From Fibrobacter succinogenes (GTDB lineage: Bacteria; Fibrobacterota; Fibrobacteria; Fibrobacterales; Fibrobacteraceae), in NCBI GenBank assembly GCA_902800345.1, contig CADCDO010000039.1, positions 1 through 51,478 of the forward strand: a DNA stretch of 51,478 nt. Reading direction: 5' to 3'. Positions 17,912 through 26,639 of the stretch are shown piece after piece. Numbering within the stretch: position 1 is the stretch's first letter; the number at the start of each line of letters is the position of its first letter. A program made the translations under genes and the position numbers. The notes below the pieces were generated by a model. The model had not been told where the DNA came from, ran no database searches, and saw only the letters and a program-made list of their open reading frames with translations.

Positions 17912-17943
17912 AAAAAGACCTAGAACTAGATCCAGGTCTTTTT
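17912..17943 (-). terminator. Terminator of the argB-argD operon
   Basis: A 10-bp perfect stem (AAAAAGACCT with AGGTCTTTTT) and a 12-base loop lie about 65 bases beyond the argD stop, with the T-run on either strand. Confidence 0.85.
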
Positions 17944-17962
17944 GCAATTTTTGAGAAGGCAG

Positions 17963-17986
17963 TGTCCGCCCTTCGCGGGCATGACA
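17963..17986. repeat. REP-like palindrome
   Basis: TGTC-x-GCCC-TTCGC-GGGC-x-TGACA type dyad just after argD. A related GC-rich dyad occurs at 20593-20613 after tex and the ferredoxin gene. Confidence 0.55.
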
Positions 17987-18006
17987 AATCAACTTTTAAA
18001 TTTTTA

Positions 18007-19218
18007 TTACTTCGTTGCCGCTGCAAAAGCCGCACCAAGTTTTGCAAGCGCTTCGTCGCATTCGGCAGCAGAGACGTTCAACGGCGGGAGCAAACGGAGC
18101 ACGTTGCCCTTCGCGCTGAGAACCATCATGCCTTCGTCGCGGGCAGCGGCAATCACGTTACCGACCGGGAGCGATTCGTCGAGAGCGAGGCCGAGAATAA
18201 GGCCTTCACCACGCACGCCCTTCACTGCCGGGAACTTTGCCGCGATAGCTTCGAGGCCAGCCTTGAGCTGAGCGGAGCGAGCTTCGACATTGGCGAGGAA
18301 TTCCGGCTTTGCAATCTGGTTCACGACAGCGAGACCGACAGCGCAAGCAACCGGGTTGCCACCAAACGTCGTGCCATGATCACCCGCCTTGAGCTGGTCA
18401 GCAACCTTCTGGCGGAGGAGCACTGCACCGAGCGGGAGACCGCCGCCAAGAGCCTTGGCAAGCGACACGAGGTCAGCGTCAATGCCATATTTCTGTAGAC
18501 CAAGGAACGTTCCAAGACGGCCCATGCCTGCCTGGACTTCGTCGACAATCACGAGGCAGCCGAATTCTTTCTTCAAGCTGTTGATGGCAGCGACCATTTC
18601 ATCGGACACGGTCATCACGCCACCTTCGGCAGCGAGAGATTCGAGCATGATGGCGCAAGTGTCGTTGTTGACTTCGGCCTTGAGGGCAGCCACATCGTTC
18701 CAAGGAACGTGAACAAAGTCACCCGGCATGGAGCCAAAGCCTTCGCGAATCGACGGCTGACCCGTTGCAGAAAGGGCTGCAAAAGTACGACCGTGGAAGC
18801 TGTTGATGAACGTCACGATCTTCTGGCGATTCTTTTCGCCCTTGCGATCGAAATACTTACGTGCAAACTTGATGCAGCCTTCGTTCGCTTCGGTACCGGA
18901 GTTGCAGAAGAAAGCCTTGTCGAAACCCGTTGCAGCAAGCAAAGCCTTGGCGAGGTTCACCTGCGGGTAGTTCGGATAAAGGTTCGAAATGTGGAAGAAG
19001 CAGTCCATCTGCTCTTCGACAGCCTTCTTGATGGCTTCATTCTGGTGGCCGAGCGCATTCACGGCGATACCAGCGACAAAGTCAAGATACTTCTTGCCGT
19101 TCTTGTCGAACAAGTAAGAACCTTCGCCACGGACAAATTCGATATTGGCCTTGCCATAAAGCGGGGCGATAAACTGCTTGTCTTCTTCAAAGAAGGAATT
19201 AGCCAAGGATTGTGCCAT
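18007..19218 (-). CDS. argD: Acetylornithine aminotransferase
   Basis: This 403-residue PLP enzyme of arginine synthesis converts N-acetylglutamate semialdehyde to N-acetylornithine. Class III aminotransferase marks are visible: CNSGTEANEGCIKFARKY (about 107-124), SFHGRTFAAL, VDEVQAGMGRLG and the PLP-lysine segment SLAKALGGGLPLGA (Lys near 252). Its start overlaps the end of argB by 20 bases, and GGAG is properly placed. It forms a two-gene operon with argB ended by the hairpin at 17912. It may also serve as succinyl-diaminopimelate aminotransferase, as in some relatives. Confidence 0.95.
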   Translation of the reverse strand: MAQSLANSFFEEDKQFIAPLYGKANIEFVRGEGSYLFDKNGKKYLDFVAGIAVNALGHQNEAIKKAVEEQMDCFFHISNLYPNYPQVNLAKALLAATGFDKAFFCNSGTEANEGCIKFARKYFDRKGEKNRQKIVTFINSFHGRTFAALSATGQPSIREGFGSMPGDFVHVPWNDVAALKAEVNNDTCAIMLESLAAEGGVMTVSDEMVAAINSLKKEFGCLVIVDEVQAGMGRLGTFLGLQKYGIDADLVSLAKALGGGLPLGAVLLRQKVADQLKAGDHGTTFGGNPVACAVGLAVVNQIAKPEFLANVEARSAQLKAGLEAIAAKFPAVKGVRGEGLILGLALDESLPVGNVIAAARDEGMMVLSAKGNVLRLLPPLNVSAAECDEALAKLGAAFAAATK

Positions 19219-19990
19219 AGTTCAGTTCTCCATTAATTTGTTTTACAAAGTGGTCGGCATCCTTCCAGCCGACAATGTGAATGCTCTTGAGGCCGCGTTC
19301 AATGCTCTTGAAACTTTCGCGGACCTTCGGAATCATGCCGCCACTGATAACGCCCTTTTCGATAAGTGCTTCGCTGGCGTCTTCCGTGAGTTCAGGAATG
19401 ACGGTCTTCGAATCGTCCATCACGCCCGGGACGTCGCTCACCAGCACAAACTGGTCAGCGTGGAGTGCCACAGCCAGTTCGCTTGCGGCAGTATCGGCAT
19501 TCACGTTCCAACTCATTGCCTTGCCGTTTTCGTCAGGACCGATAGAAATCGGGCTTACGACCGGGACAAAACCTGCAGACCAGAGCGTTTCCACGATCTT
19601 CGGGTTCACCTTCTTGACTTCGCCCACGAGGCCAAGATCCACCTTGCCCTGCTTCTTGACCACTTCAAACAACTTGCCATCGACGCCACTGAGACCGACG
19701 GCGTTGCAATTGTTTTCGAGGAGCATTCGCACGAGCTTCTTGTTGACGTGACCCGAGAGCGTCATTTCGACCATCTTCATGATAGAAGGCGTCGTGACTC
19801 GGAGACCGTCGATAAAGGTGGGTTGTTCTCGGAGCAAGGAAATATTCTCGTTGATATCCTTGCCACCGCCGTGCACCACGGCCACTTGGCAGCCCATAGC
19901 CGGAAGCTTGCTGACTGCCGCCACAAAATCGGCCAACTTGGCTTCGTCGATTGCCAAGCTGCCACCAATTTTTACAACCACTTTTTTCAT
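19199..19990 (-). CDS. argB: Acetylglutamate kinase
   Basis: This 263-residue amino-acid kinase phosphorylates N-acetylglutamate, the second step of arginine synthesis. Motifs include MKKVVVKIGGSLA at the N-terminus, VAVVHGGGKDIN near 40, FIDGLRVT near 62, WNVNADTAASELA near 165 and GGMIPKV near 220. The start is set at the MKKVVV methionine (19990); the frame extends 15 codons further upstream, but those residues lie before the first beta strand. First gene of the argB-argD operon. Confidence 0.95.
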   Translation of the reverse strand: MKKVVVKIGGSLAIDEAKLADFVAAVSKLPAMGCQVAVVHGGGKDINENISLLREQPTFIDGLRVTTPSIMKMVEMTLSGHVNKKLVRMLLENNCNAVGLSGVDGKLFEVVKKQGKVDLGLVGEVKKVNPKIVETLWSAGFVPVVSPISIGPDENGKAMSWNVNADTAASELAVALHADQFVLVSDVPGVMDDSKTVIPELTEDASEALIEKGVISGGMIPKVRESFKSIERGLKSIHIVGWKDADHFVKQINGELNYGTILG

Positions 19991-20277
19991 CGTTAACGAT
20001 GTCCTCATAATTCTCAGGCGAAAAGCGAGCACCATTGCCCGGATTAGCCCGAAAAATTCACCGCAAATTTAGAAAAAGGAATTCTAGGCTTACCGCTAGG
20101 GATACTTTTTTTAAATGAAAAAAGCACAAGTCATTAGTTATTGGTTACTGGATATTGCTAATGACCAATGACTATTGACCATCAACCATTTTTTTCCCTT
20201 TTCTTTCACTTTTTCCATCTTCGGGCGTAATTTTTTTATATCTTTTGACAAAACTTAACCAATACACGAGGTATTTT

Positions 20278-20475
20278 ATGGCAATTACAAAAGTTTGGCT
20301 CGACGAATCTAACGACGAATGCGTCTCCTGCGGCGCCTGCGAAGCTACCTGCGACGCAGTCTTCTCCGTTCCGGAAAAGATGGTCGTGAACGAAAGCGCT
20401 GATTTCGCTGCACACGAAAGCGAAATCAAGGACGCAGCAGAAAGCTGCCCGGCCGGCGTTATCAAGTTCTCGTAA
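20278..20475 (+). CDS. [4Fe-4S] ferredoxin
   Basis: This 65-residue acidic electron carrier has the cysteine pattern C-V-S-C-G-A-C-E-A-T-C (residues 14-24) and a distal S-C-P-A-G near residue 57. That is the arrangement of a single-cluster bacterial ferredoxin with one extra cysteine. The ATG at 20278 follows GAGG at six bases, so an upstream in-frame ATG at 20245 is not needed. The gene is monocistronic and convergent with tex, with a strong hairpin in between. Confidence 0.92.
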   Translation: MAITKVWLDESNDECVSCGACEATCDAVFSVPEKMVVNESADFAAHESEIKDAAESCPAGVIKFS

Positions 20476-20545
20476 TCGAGCGTTTAGGCAAAGTTGTCGC
20501 GGTTACGCGATGGTACGAAGCTTTGCTTATCTTGTAAGATTGAAC

Positions 20546-20576
20546 AAAAAACAGCACTCGTTCGAGTGCTGTTTTT
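20546..20576. terminator. Bidirectional terminator between ferredoxin and tex
   Basis: A perfect stem ACAGCACTCG-TT-CGAGTGCTGT is flanked by A-run and T-run, about 70 bases after the ferredoxin stop and 45 bases after the tex stop on the other strand. Confidence 0.92.
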
Positions 20577-20592
20577 GTTTTTTGAAATGGAG

Positions 20593-20613
20593 ATGCCCGC
20601 TCGGCGGCGGGCA
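20593..20613. repeat. REP-like GC palindrome
   Basis: ATGCCCGC-TCGGC-GGCGGGCAT type dyad (8-bp outer arms) between the terminator and the tex stop, similar to the element at 17963. Confidence 0.6.
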
Positions 20614-20620
20614 TGACACC

Positions 20621-22962
20621 TTAAAATCCCTTTTTCATGGACTTCAGCAGGGCGTTGAGTTTGGCAGGCTGAGCCGGATTCGGCTTCTTCTGCGGCTGCA
20701 TGCCCGGACGTTCCTTACCGGCAATCTTGTTCTTGAGGTCGGCAATCGTTGCATGCCCCTGGATGCCGCCCTGCGGACGACCACCACGGTCATCACGACG
20801 ACCACCAAAGTTACCACGCGGGCCACCCACGCGCTGACCGCGAGGACCGCTCACGCCGGCACCGGCAACACCGTCCGTCTGTTCCTGCTTCATGGAAAGG
20901 CTGATGCGCTTCTGGTTTGCATCGACAGCAACCACGCGGACCTTCACCACGTCACCGACCGTAAGCACGTCCTTGGCGTCCGTCACGTACTTGTCGCTGA
21001 TTTCAGAAATGTGAACGAGACCGTCCTGATGCACACCGATATCCACGAAAGCACCGAAGTTAGCGACGTTGGTCACAACGCCTTCCATCCAGCTGCCCGT
21101 CACGAGGTCATTGATGGTCTTGATGCGGTCATCGAATTTCGCATAACGGAATTCCTTACGCGGGTCGCGGCTCGGCTTCTGGAGTTCCTTGAGGATGTCT
21201 TCCAAAGTAGCACGGCCGACTTCGTCAGAGAGGAATTCGTCAAGCTTGATGCCCTTCACAGCTTCGGCATTGCCGACCATTTCCTTGACCGGAACGCCGA
21301 CCTTTTCGGCCATCTTTTCGACAAGGGCGTAGTTTTCAGGATGCACGGCGGAATCGTCCAGCGGGTTTTCGGCACCCGGAATACGCATAAAGCCTGCCGA
21401 CTGTTCGAATGCCTTCGGACCGAAGCCCTTGACCTTCTTCAAGTCTTCGCGGCTTGCGTAGGCACCGTTTTCTTCGCGGTACTTCACAATCGCTTCGGAG
21501 AGCGTGTTGCTGAGGCCAGCCACATGAGAGAGGAGTGGAGCAGAAGCGCTGTTCACATCGACACCGACCATGTTCACGCAACTTTCCACCACTTCGTCCA
21601 AGCGCTTCTTGAGTTCGCGCTGGTTCACGTCGTGCTGGTACTGGCCCACGCCAATAGACTGCGGATCGACCTTCACAAGTTCTGCAAGCGGGTCCTGCAA
21701 GCGGCGACCAATGGAAATGGCGCCACGTGTAGTAACGTCTTCCTTCGGGAATTCGGCGATAGCGATCATGCTTGCACTATAGACAGATGCACCGGCTTCG
21801 GAGACGATGACGCGCGGCGGCACCTTGCCCTTGAACTTGAGAGCCATTTCGCCACAGAAAGCGTCCGTTTCGCGGCTAGCCGTACCGTTACCGATAGCGA
21901 TCAAATCAATCTGGTACTTGTCGATAAGCTGCATCAGATAAACTGCAGCACCGGCCTTGTCGTTGTGTGGTTCATGCGGCTTGATGATGCCATGGTCGAG
22001 GAACTTGCCATTCTTGTCGAGCACTGCGACCTTGCAACCCGTACGGAAGCCCGGGTCGAGCGCAAGCACAGCCTTGTGGCCTGCCGGAGCGGCGAGCAAA
22101 ACGTCCTGGAGGTTCTTGCTGAACACCTTGAAAGCTTCTTCTTCGGCGGCATCCTTAAGGAGGAGGCGCACTTCGCTTTCCATGCTCGGCTGGAGCAAAC
22201 GTTCCCAAGCGTCCTTGCACATGTCTTCGAGATACGGCTTCCAGACAGAATCACCCTTGATGACCTGATTCTGCAGATAACCGATCATTTCTTCGTTCGG
22301 GACTTCGATGGAGAGGCGGAGCACCTTTTCCTTCTCGCCACGGCGGAGAGCGAGCATACGGTGGCTCGGGATCTTCGAAACCGGTTCGCTAAAGTCGTAG
22401 TAGTCCTTGAACTTCGTTTCTTGCTTTTCGAAATCCTTCTTGACCTTGGAAACCATGACGCCAGTCTTTTCGACCTTGCAGCACCCTTGAGTGCAGCACG
22501 CGGATCGGCCAAGCCCTTTTCTTCGGACAAATAAATGCGGGCGATTTCTTCGGCCGTGTTTCCGGTGTTTTCCTGAGCCCACATCAAGCGAGCGAGCGGT
22601 TCCAAGCCAAGTTCCTTTGCAATCGTTGCGCGAGTACGCTTCTTCGGCTTGAACGGAGCGTAAATATCTTCGAGAAGAGTCTTGTCCTTGCAAGCTTCGA
22701 TCTGAGCCTTGAGTTCCGGCGTGAGCTTGCCCTGTTCCTCGATGCTCTTGAGGATCGTTTCCTTGCGGTCCACAAGTTCCTGGAGGTAGTCGCGACGGTG
22801 GCTAATGTCGCGGAGTTCAATTTCGTTTAATGTACCCGTCTGGTCCTTGCGGTAACGGGCGATAAAGGGGATCGTGCCCCCCTGGTCCATAAGTTCGAGC
22901 GCCTTACTAACGCGCCACACTTCAAGATTCAGCTCTTCGGCAATAATCGCAGAAAAATCCAT
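20621..22962 (-). pseudogene. tex: Tex transcription accessory protein, frameshifted
   Basis: Tex is a cytoplasmic RNA-binding factor of about 780 residues. The N-terminal part (MDFSAIIAEELNL..., from 22962) is open to the segment ADPRAALKGA near 22485. The rest (VEKTGVMVSKVKKDF, the YqgF-like domain LALDPGFRTGCKVAVLD, helix-hairpin-helix region, S1 domain GSWMEGVVTNVANFGAFVDI, and an RGG-rich tail) is in another frame ending at 20621. Tex proteins normally have about 25 residues (GARDIIAE type helix) between these points, so roughly 70-80 bp is missing and the frame is lost. The octamer GTGCTGCA occurs twice, 15 bp apart, at the junction. Real inactivation and assembly error both remain possible. 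Confidence 0.85.
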
Positions 22963-23280
22963 TTGAGATTCCTACTTGTAGATTCCGTTTCCGGATTTGG
23001 GGTCCACCGAGCCATACACCCCTCATTGGATAGCACAGCCCGCACGGCCCTCGGTGACACAAGCCCAACCGCTGCCAGACACCCCGCTCGGGGGTTCAAT
23101 GAATATAGCAAAAGAAAGTGTCATTTTTTTGACAGTTGGACCCGCCACGCAAAAAAGCCGCCCCAAAGAAAGCCAAATACAGCGGAAAAGCCCACTAGAA
23201 AGCGAGAAACGAAAAGGAAAAGCCCGGGAAAAGCCCCGTCAGGGGGATAAACACCCCCAAAAAAGGGGTAAAATCAAAAA

Positions 23281-23483
23281 TTTACGTACTTCACAAGATA
23301 TTTTCACCGTCCAAGTACGTAAAAAACCGCATTTTTGCACACAAACTAGCGGTCATTTCCGTAAAATTACGTACTAACCGCCCCTAAATCCACCCATTTA
23401 GTACGTAAATCAGTACAAACAACAGAAATTTTCTCAAATTTTTACGTACTACGCACCACATTTCAGCGTTCCAAGTACGTAAA
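23281..23483. repeat. Three spaced dyads of TTTACGTACT (array A)
   Basis: The 594-bp gap between tex and the next gene has no gene but holds three inverted-repeat pairs of TTTACGTACT/AGTACGTAAA. They lie at 23281 and 23314, 23366 and 23400, and 23441 and 23474. Arm-to-arm offset is 32-33 bp in every pair, close to three helical turns. The pairs are 85 and 75 bp apart. One further half-like CAGTAC is at 23411. They could be hairpins or paired protein sites. Confidence 0.8.
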
Positions 23484-23556
23484 TTTCCCCAAAACGGCTA
23501 TTTTAAGCCCTCGAAAAAAAGCATTCTCCCCATTTTTTCATAAATTAAAGAAACAA

Positions 23557-24354
23557 ATGATTATACCTCGCGCAAAACAACTCAAAACAGGCTTCACCGC
23601 CTACCCCAAAGCCATTCGCCTTATCTGGACGAACCATCTCGTCAAATACCTGCTCTTGCCAGCCATCCTGAACATCATCGTGGTTGTCGCGTTCATTTTC
23701 TCGGGCGTCGGCATCGGCGACTGGATCAACGGCATCATCGAACGCAGCACCGAAAACATGAACGGCTGGATCCACGCAGGAATGGTCGCCATCAAAATCA
23801 TCCTCCCCATCGTTTTCTTTGCACTGTTCATATTCATCGGCGGAACGATCGTCAACATTTTGATGTCACCGATTTACACGTTCCTCTCCGAAAAAACCGA
23901 GACCATCCTCACCGGGCGCGAATTCCCGTTCGACATGAAGCAAACGCTAAAAGACGTCTGGCGAGCCATCCGCATCGCGGTTCGCAACACGGCCAAGCAA
24001 CTCATACTGACCGCACTTTGCCTGCTCCTGAACTTCATCCCCATTGTCGGAAGCATCGCCGCACTGGTCCTGATTTTTATCATCAACGCCTACTACTTCG
24101 GCTGCGGATTCATGGACTACACTTACGAACGCTGGCGTTTGCCGCCTAAAGAAAGCCGCAATGAAACACATAAATTAAAATACATTGCTTTTACGAACGG
24201 AGCCGTGTATTCTCTGCCTCTTTATCTATTCTGCGGAGCGTTCATTGCAGCCTTTATCGGTGGCGTCTCGGCTGTTGCCGCCACATTATCGCAATTAGAG
24301 TTAAGTTCTAAGCCGCTTGGAAAACCCAACGAAATCAAAACAAGCGCTACCTAG
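23557..24354 (+). CDS. EI24/CysZ-like membrane protein
   Basis: This 265-residue protein has about four to six hydrophobic segments (about 28-50, 72-100, 145-185, 210-240). The layout G-x-x-x-x-x-K-A-I-R-L near the start, the NILMSPIYTFLSEKTE segment after the second hairpin and the NFIPIVGSI-A pair match the EI24 domain family, which includes the sulfate transporter CysZ. It is an inner-membrane protein; sulfate uptake is only a family-level suggestion, as no cys genes lie nearby. The upstream region carries dyad array A. Confidence 0.75.
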   Translation: MIIPRAKQLKTGFTAYPKAIRLIWTNHLVKYLLLPAILNIIVVVAFIFSGVGIGDWINGIIERSTENMNGWIHAGMVAIKIILPIVFFALFIFIGGTIVNILMSPIYTFLSEKTETILTGREFPFDMKQTLKDVWRAIRIAVRNTAKQLILTALCLLLNFIPIVGSIAALVLIFIINAYYFGCGFMDYTYERWRLPPKESRNETHKLKYIAFTNGAVYSLPLYLFCGAFIAAFIGGVSAVAATLSQLELSSKPLGKPNEIKTSAT

Positions 24355-24385
24355 AACAAAAACATCATTTTTCTATCTTTGCGCC

Positions 24386-25066
24386 ATGCTCAAGAATTAC
24401 ATCTTCGATTTAGGCGGAGTCCTTCTGGATATCCGCATGCAAAACGCCTACGAACGATTTGCCGCACTCGGCTTGCCACACGCCGAACTTGAGCAGGGCG
24501 GTTCTGTTTACAAGCTGATGGAAGATTACCAGCTGGGTTTTGTGACAAGCAAAGAGTTCTGCCAGCAAGTCACAGAGAAATGCAATGTAAACAAGAGCGC
24601 CGCAAACTCTAACGCAAGATGCGACGCAGATTTTTCCGCAAGATGCGCCGAAACTCCGACAACGCCACGCGATATCGAGGACGCATGGAATTCCATTTGC
24701 CTAGATGTACCGAGCCGCAAGCTGGAAGCGCTTCGCCGTCTGCGGAAGGCCGAGGGAGTCGCGACGGTTTCGCTATTGAGCAACACGAACGAACTGCATT
24801 GGGAATGCTGTTGCAAGAACTGGTTCAACGCAAACGGCAACCGCCTCGAAGACTTCTTCGACAAGATTTTCTTGAGTCAGGAACTTCATTTGCAAAAGCC
24901 CGATTCCGAAATTTTCAACACTGCCATTCGCGAACTCGGAGCCTCCCCCGCCGAAACAATTTTCCTTGACGACAGCGCCGTGAACACAGCCGCTGCCGCC
25001 GCCTGCGGGCTAAAGACGCTTACCGTTTCGCCAAATGTAGATTGGGTAAAAGAACTAGGGATTTGA
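24386..25066 (+). CDS. HAD-family hydrolase
   Basis: This 226-residue HAD-IA phosphatase-like protein starts MLKNYIFDLGGVLLDIR (motif I with Asp and the Gly variant seen in YihX-type members). Motif II is LLSNTNELHW near 131, the lysine is in HLQKPDSEIF near 172, and the acidic motif IV is FLDDSAVN near 196. An unusual insert at about 68-98 is rich in Cys/Ala/Asn with an internal repeat (ARCDADFSARCAE), coded by near-identical GCAAGATGCG blocks. The end overlaps the convergent GH11 gene by 12 bases. The substrate is unknown. Confidence 0.85.
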   Translation: MLKNYIFDLGGVLLDIRMQNAYERFAALGLPHAELEQGGSVYKLMEDYQLGFVTSKEFCQQVTEKCNVNKSAANSNARCDADFSARCAETPTTPRDIEDAWNSICLDVPSRKLEALRRLRKAEGVATVSLLSNTNELHWECCCKNWFNANGNRLEDFFDKIFLSQELHLQKPDSEIFNTAIRELGASPAETIFLDDSAVNTAAAAACGLKTLTVSPNVDWVKELGI

Positions 25067-26014
25067 CACAATCCTGACGGATCCATCCCGCTTGAGCAAG
25101 TACTTTCCGGGCCGTTGGACTTTATTTGCAACAGTTTCTTTGAGCGATACACCAGGTTTCAGTTCGACAGGACCTAGATAACGCCCCTGCACATCGAACA
25201 CCTGCGAAACGCCAGCTTTGAACAAAGACGAAGCCGGAATTCGCAAAGCCGTCGTACCTTCAGGATTGCTGGGAGCAGTTTCGTTTATACTGAAATAAGT
25301 AAAATCGATTTTGCCCGTCGATTCTCCGCCCGCTTCCACAAGCATTTTCATCTCGTTCAACTCGCCCAATTTCACGCCAAGTTCTTCCCATTTCTTGAAG
25401 TGGGCCGTAATGTCGATGTGACCGCACTGGCGAGCATTTTTGCGGACACTGACCACCTGCAAGAACGACATATCGCCCCGAATCGTAGGTTGGGTATTGC
25501 GACGTTCCTGCCACAATTCGTACGTATCGCCATCCAGTTCGTATTCGTCTATCTTGGTTCCAAGATTTTCTGCGGCAGGCTTAGAGAACCAGTCATCCGC
25601 GATATAATACTCCACTGCCGGATTTTCCATCCGCCCATATACGCCTATATAGGAATAACCCGCATTCCCCGATTTCGTGAACTTGAAATCCGCAGAAAAA
25701 TTCCCAAATTTGTCATAAGTCTTGGCGTCATCATACTTGAGTCCGACACGCACAATAAAATCATTTGAACCGTTCCATTCGGCGGCAAATGTACCGTTAG
25801 TCCAGTACGTCAAGGAACCTTTACCATCCTGGAGCCAGGCTTCGTAATCGATAGCAGGAGTGCCCGCACTACCTTTAACCGTCTCGATTTTATTTTCCTG
25901 GATAGTACGTTTATCCCCTTGGTGTCCCATTTCGTCCGTACAGGCATCAGCCGCATAAGCGGACAACGCAAAGCCCATCGTAAAAACGGGAACTAAAGAT
26001 ATTATCTTATTCAT
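25055..26014 (-). CDS. GH11 endo-1,4-beta-xylanase
   Basis: This 319-residue secreted enzyme cleaves internal xylan bonds. The signal peptide covers about 1-21. The GH11 jelly roll runs from about 53 to 245. The nucleophile Glu is in NPAVEYYIADDW (near residue 135). The thumb-type segment PTIRGDMSFLQVVSVR is near 177, and the acid/base Glu is in KMLVEAGGESTGKIDFTYF (near 226). A Fibrobacter-type C-terminal tail follows (QVFDVQGRYLGP...PGKYLLKRDGSVRIV), probably for surface sorting. The presumed operon downstream-to-upstream order is GH11, flavin reductase, DUF4434, with gaps of about 30 bases. Confidence 0.88.
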   Translation of the reverse strand: MNKIISLVPVFTMGFALSAYAADACTDEMGHQGDKRTIQENKIETVKGSAGTPAIDYEAWLQDGKGSLTYWTNGTFAAEWNGSNDFIVRVGLKYDDAKTYDKFGNFSADFKFTKSGNAGYSYIGVYGRMENPAVEYYIADDWFSKPAAENLGTKIDEYELDGDTYELWQERRNTQPTIRGDMSFLQVVSVRKNARQCGHIDITAHFKKWEELGVKLGELNEMKMLVEAGGESTGKIDFTYFSINETAPSNPEGTTALRIPASSLFKAGVSQVFDVQGRYLGPVELKPGVSLKETVANKVQRPGKYLLKRDGSVRIVSNP

Positions 26015-26046
26015 ATCAACACCGCCTTGATAGAATTATCAACAAA

Positions 26047-26610
26047 TTATTTCTTTAATTCTTTTCCGTCGCTGAAAGCGTTACCCACGCGACGTTCCAT
26101 GACATAGTAGCCATGACCCGCCGGATCGTAGCACACCGGCGCCAGTTTTTCAACGGTAAGATTACCATTTTCATCCAGCACCGATTCATCAGCCGTTACG
26201 TTCACGATTTCGCCCAACAAAAGTTCCGATTCGTCATCGTAGCTTACAAACTTGCATTCGAGCGCAAGCGGCAACTCCGCAATCAGCGGGGCATCCACGG
26301 AACCGCTTTTGACAGACGTGAGACCAGACTTTGCAAATTTATCTGCATCCTTGTTGCCGGACACAATCCCGAGAAAGTCAATAGCCTTGATATGTTCGGC
26401 AGTAGCCATGCTCACGGTAAAAGCTTTGCGAGCAAGAATATTGGGCATGGTCTTGTGACTCTTCGCCACATAAATCGCCACCTGGTTCGTATCGCTGACA
26501 GAGCCCCAAGCCGCCACCATGGCGTTTGTCGTGCCGTCTTCGTTATAAGTCGCAATCACCAGCGTAGGCTGCGGGTATAAATAAGTTTTCACTCCAAGAT
26601 TTTTACGCAT
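26047..26610 (-). CDS. Flavin reductase-like (FMN-binding split barrel) protein
   Basis: The 187-residue protein resembles the flavin reductase-like/DIM6-NTAB family: YPQPTLVIATYNEDGTTNAMVAAWGSVSD at the start, then the conserved AIYVAKSHKTMPNILARKAFTV strand. Such proteins bind FMN and reduce flavins or act as flavoproteins of unknown substrate. The ATG at 26610 is chosen because GGAG is five bases upstream; an in-frame GTG lies on the ribosome site itself. It is located between GH11 and DUF4434 genes, possibly cotranscribed by proximity only. Confidence 0.88.
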   Translation of the reverse strand: MRKNLGVKTYLYPQPTLVIATYNEDGTTNAMVAAWGSVSDTNQVAIYVAKSHKTMPNILARKAFTVSMATAEHIKAIDFLGIVSGNKDADKFAKSGLTSVKSGSVDAPLIAELPLALECKFVSYDDESELLLGEIVNVTADESVLDENGNLTVEKLAPVCYDPAGHGYYVMERRVGNAFSDGKELKK

Positions 26611-26639
26611 AATCACTCCTCTCCATAAATTATAATATT

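Noticed and set aside
17795..17992. 65-residue frame on the minus strand after argD
   Set aside because: It starts in the REP-like palindrome, crosses the argD terminator and has no ribosome site.
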